A program made the position numbers and the translations under genes. A stretch of DNA of 64,000 nucleotides, taken from assembly GCA_031412335.1 (NCBI GenBank), contig JANOCT010000031.1, forward strand, positions 1 to 64,000. Direction: 5' to 3'. The stretch is from JBBQYA01 sp031412335 (GTDB taxonomy: Bacteria > Bacteroidota > Bacteroidia > Sphingobacteriales > Sphingobacteriaceae). The notes under the pieces were generated by a model. That model made no database searches, was not told where the DNA came from, and saw only the letters and a program-made list of their open reading frames with translations. Positions 63,096-64,000 of the stretch are shown here, one piece after another; position 1 is the first letter of the stretch; each line of letters opens with the position of its first letter.

Positions 63096-64000
63096 ATGAA
63101 CAAATCAGGTTTGTACAAATGCTTAGCTATTGCGTCTTTAGTTTTAAATTTTAGTCTTCAAGCGCTGGCTCAAAAAAAAGAAGTGGTAATGACGATTGGT
63201 AATGACGAAATTACTAAACAAGAATTTGAAACCATCTACAAAAAAAACAACAACAAACAGGTAGCTCCACTCAACAAACAAGCTTTGGACGAGTACATCG
63301 ATCTTTTTGTGAACTTTAAATTAAAAGTAAAGGAAGCTCAATCGCTCGGAATGGACACTGCCGAAAAGTTTAAGACTGAACTTGCCGGGTACAGAAAACA
63401 ACTTGCTCAACCTTATTTAACAGATAAGGAAGTAACTGAAAAACTAATAAAGGAAGCGTATGATCGATCAAAATTAGAAGTAAGAGCGAGTCATATATTA
63501 ATTAATTGCGCGCCAGATGCATCTGCAAAAGATTCATTGGCTGCATTTAATAAAGCAATGTCTTTATTAAAAAGAGCAGAAAAAGGTGAAAACTTTGGAA
63601 CCCTTGCCGAAAAAAATTCGGATGATCCATCTGCAAAAGAAAATAAAGGTGATTTGGGGTATTTTAGTTCTTTTACCATGGTTTATCCGTTCGAGAGTGC
63701 AGCATTTAGCAATGCAAAAGGTAAAATATCAAATCCAATCCGCACACGTTTTGGTTATCATATTATTAAAACAGTAGATATTAGACCCGCTCAAGGAGAA
63801 ATAAAAGTTGCTCACCTCATGATTAAGTCTCCAAAAGGAGAGAGCGCCGAAGATTCATTAAAAGCAGTTGCAAAAATCAATGAGTTATATGATAGAATTA
63901 AAAAAGGAGAATCGTTTGATGAATTAACCAAACAATATTCAGAAGATAAAAATTCAGCTCCTAATGCTGGTGTTCTTCAACCATTTACAACTGGCAGAAT
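63096..64000 (+). CDS. PpiC-type peptidyl-prolyl isomerase (SurA-like foldase), cut by the window end
   Basis: The first about 301 residues are present. The signal peptide ends LQALAQ (about 26). An N-terminal chaperone segment (TKQEFETIYKKNNNK) follows, then one complete parvulin domain (VRASHILINCAPD to FGYHIIKTVDIRPAQG) and the beginning of a second (IKVAHLMIKSPKG). It is a periplasmic folding factor for outer-membrane proteins. It continues past the right edge. Confidence 0.93.
   Translation, partial: MNKSGLYKCLAIASLVLNFSLQALAQKKEVVMTIGNDEITKQEFETIYKKNNNKQVAPLNKQALDEYIDLFVNFKLKVKEAQSLGMDTAEKFKTELAGYRKQLAQPYLTDKEVTEKLIKEAYDRSKLEVRASHILINCAPDASAKDSLAAFNKAMSLLKRAEKGENFGTLAEKNSDDPSAKENKGDLGYFSSFTMVYPFESAAFSNAKGKISNPIRTRFGYHIIKTVDIRPAQGEIKVAHLMIKSPKGESAEDSLKAVAKINELYDRIKKGESFDELTKQYSEDKNSAPNAGVLQPFTTGR

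Overview
The window is AT-rich and looks chromosomal, from a member of the Bacteroidota. The evidence is a TonB-dependent receptor beside a PorV/PorQ-family protein and a giant secreted protein with a type IX secretion C-terminal domain, TAnnTTTG-type -7 promoter boxes, few Shine-Dalgarno sequences, a fused-subunit 2-oxoacid dehydrogenase E1, and the order yceD-rpmF-plsX-fabH-accB-accC. I cannot name a genus. No rRNA, tRNA or CRISPR array was seen.

Left part (1-11.3 kb), accessory. The 3' end of an ISXO2/IS1595-type transposase runs in from the left edge. It is followed by a 42-bp tandem repeat and a POT-family peptide transporter. Then comes an island (2788-11165) of one 1016-residue uncharacterised protein and a chain of apparent toxin/immunity modules. 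Two cell-wall hydrolases (GH108 muramidase, GH19 chitinase/lysozyme) have no Sec signal. They share an almost identical ~34-residue N-terminal tag, and each overlaps a following lipoprotein gene. A third copy of the tag survives in a deletion remnant, and there are further orphan lipoproteins and an effector-like fragment. I read this as a self-diversifying array of peptidoglycan-attacking effectors with envelope-anchored immunity proteins, next to a candidate carrier. It is the most novel part of the window.

Middle (11.4-31.9 kb). A SAM-I riboswitch leads metH-metF, followed by rsgA and an M48 lipoprotein protease. Next come housekeeping genes (dtd, a MazG-like pyrophosphatase, comB, gcvT, rnhB). 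An envelope glycan set follows (GT9, flippase, chain-length regulator, polymerase/ligase, GT2, UPF0104-type membrane protein) with an isolated OppC-like permease, then ruvC, a HIT protein and greA.

Right part (31.9-64 kb). A PorV-like / T9SS-cargo / TonB receptor operon is followed by a 2-hydroxyacid dehydrogenase and rsmA, then divergently pdxA. The fatty-acid/ribosomal cluster yceD-rpmF-plsX-fabH-accB-accC comes next, then tatC-rpiB, an M28 peptidase and a LutB-like Fe-S protein. A small ribbon-helix-helix gene (51 aa) pairs with an SPFH-domain gene. The remainder holds an E1 alpha/beta fusion, YitT, a 2OG-Fe(II) oxygenase, tilS, an OstA-like LPS-transport protein, rdgB, two unassigned proteins, and the start of a PpiC-type foldase cut by the window end.
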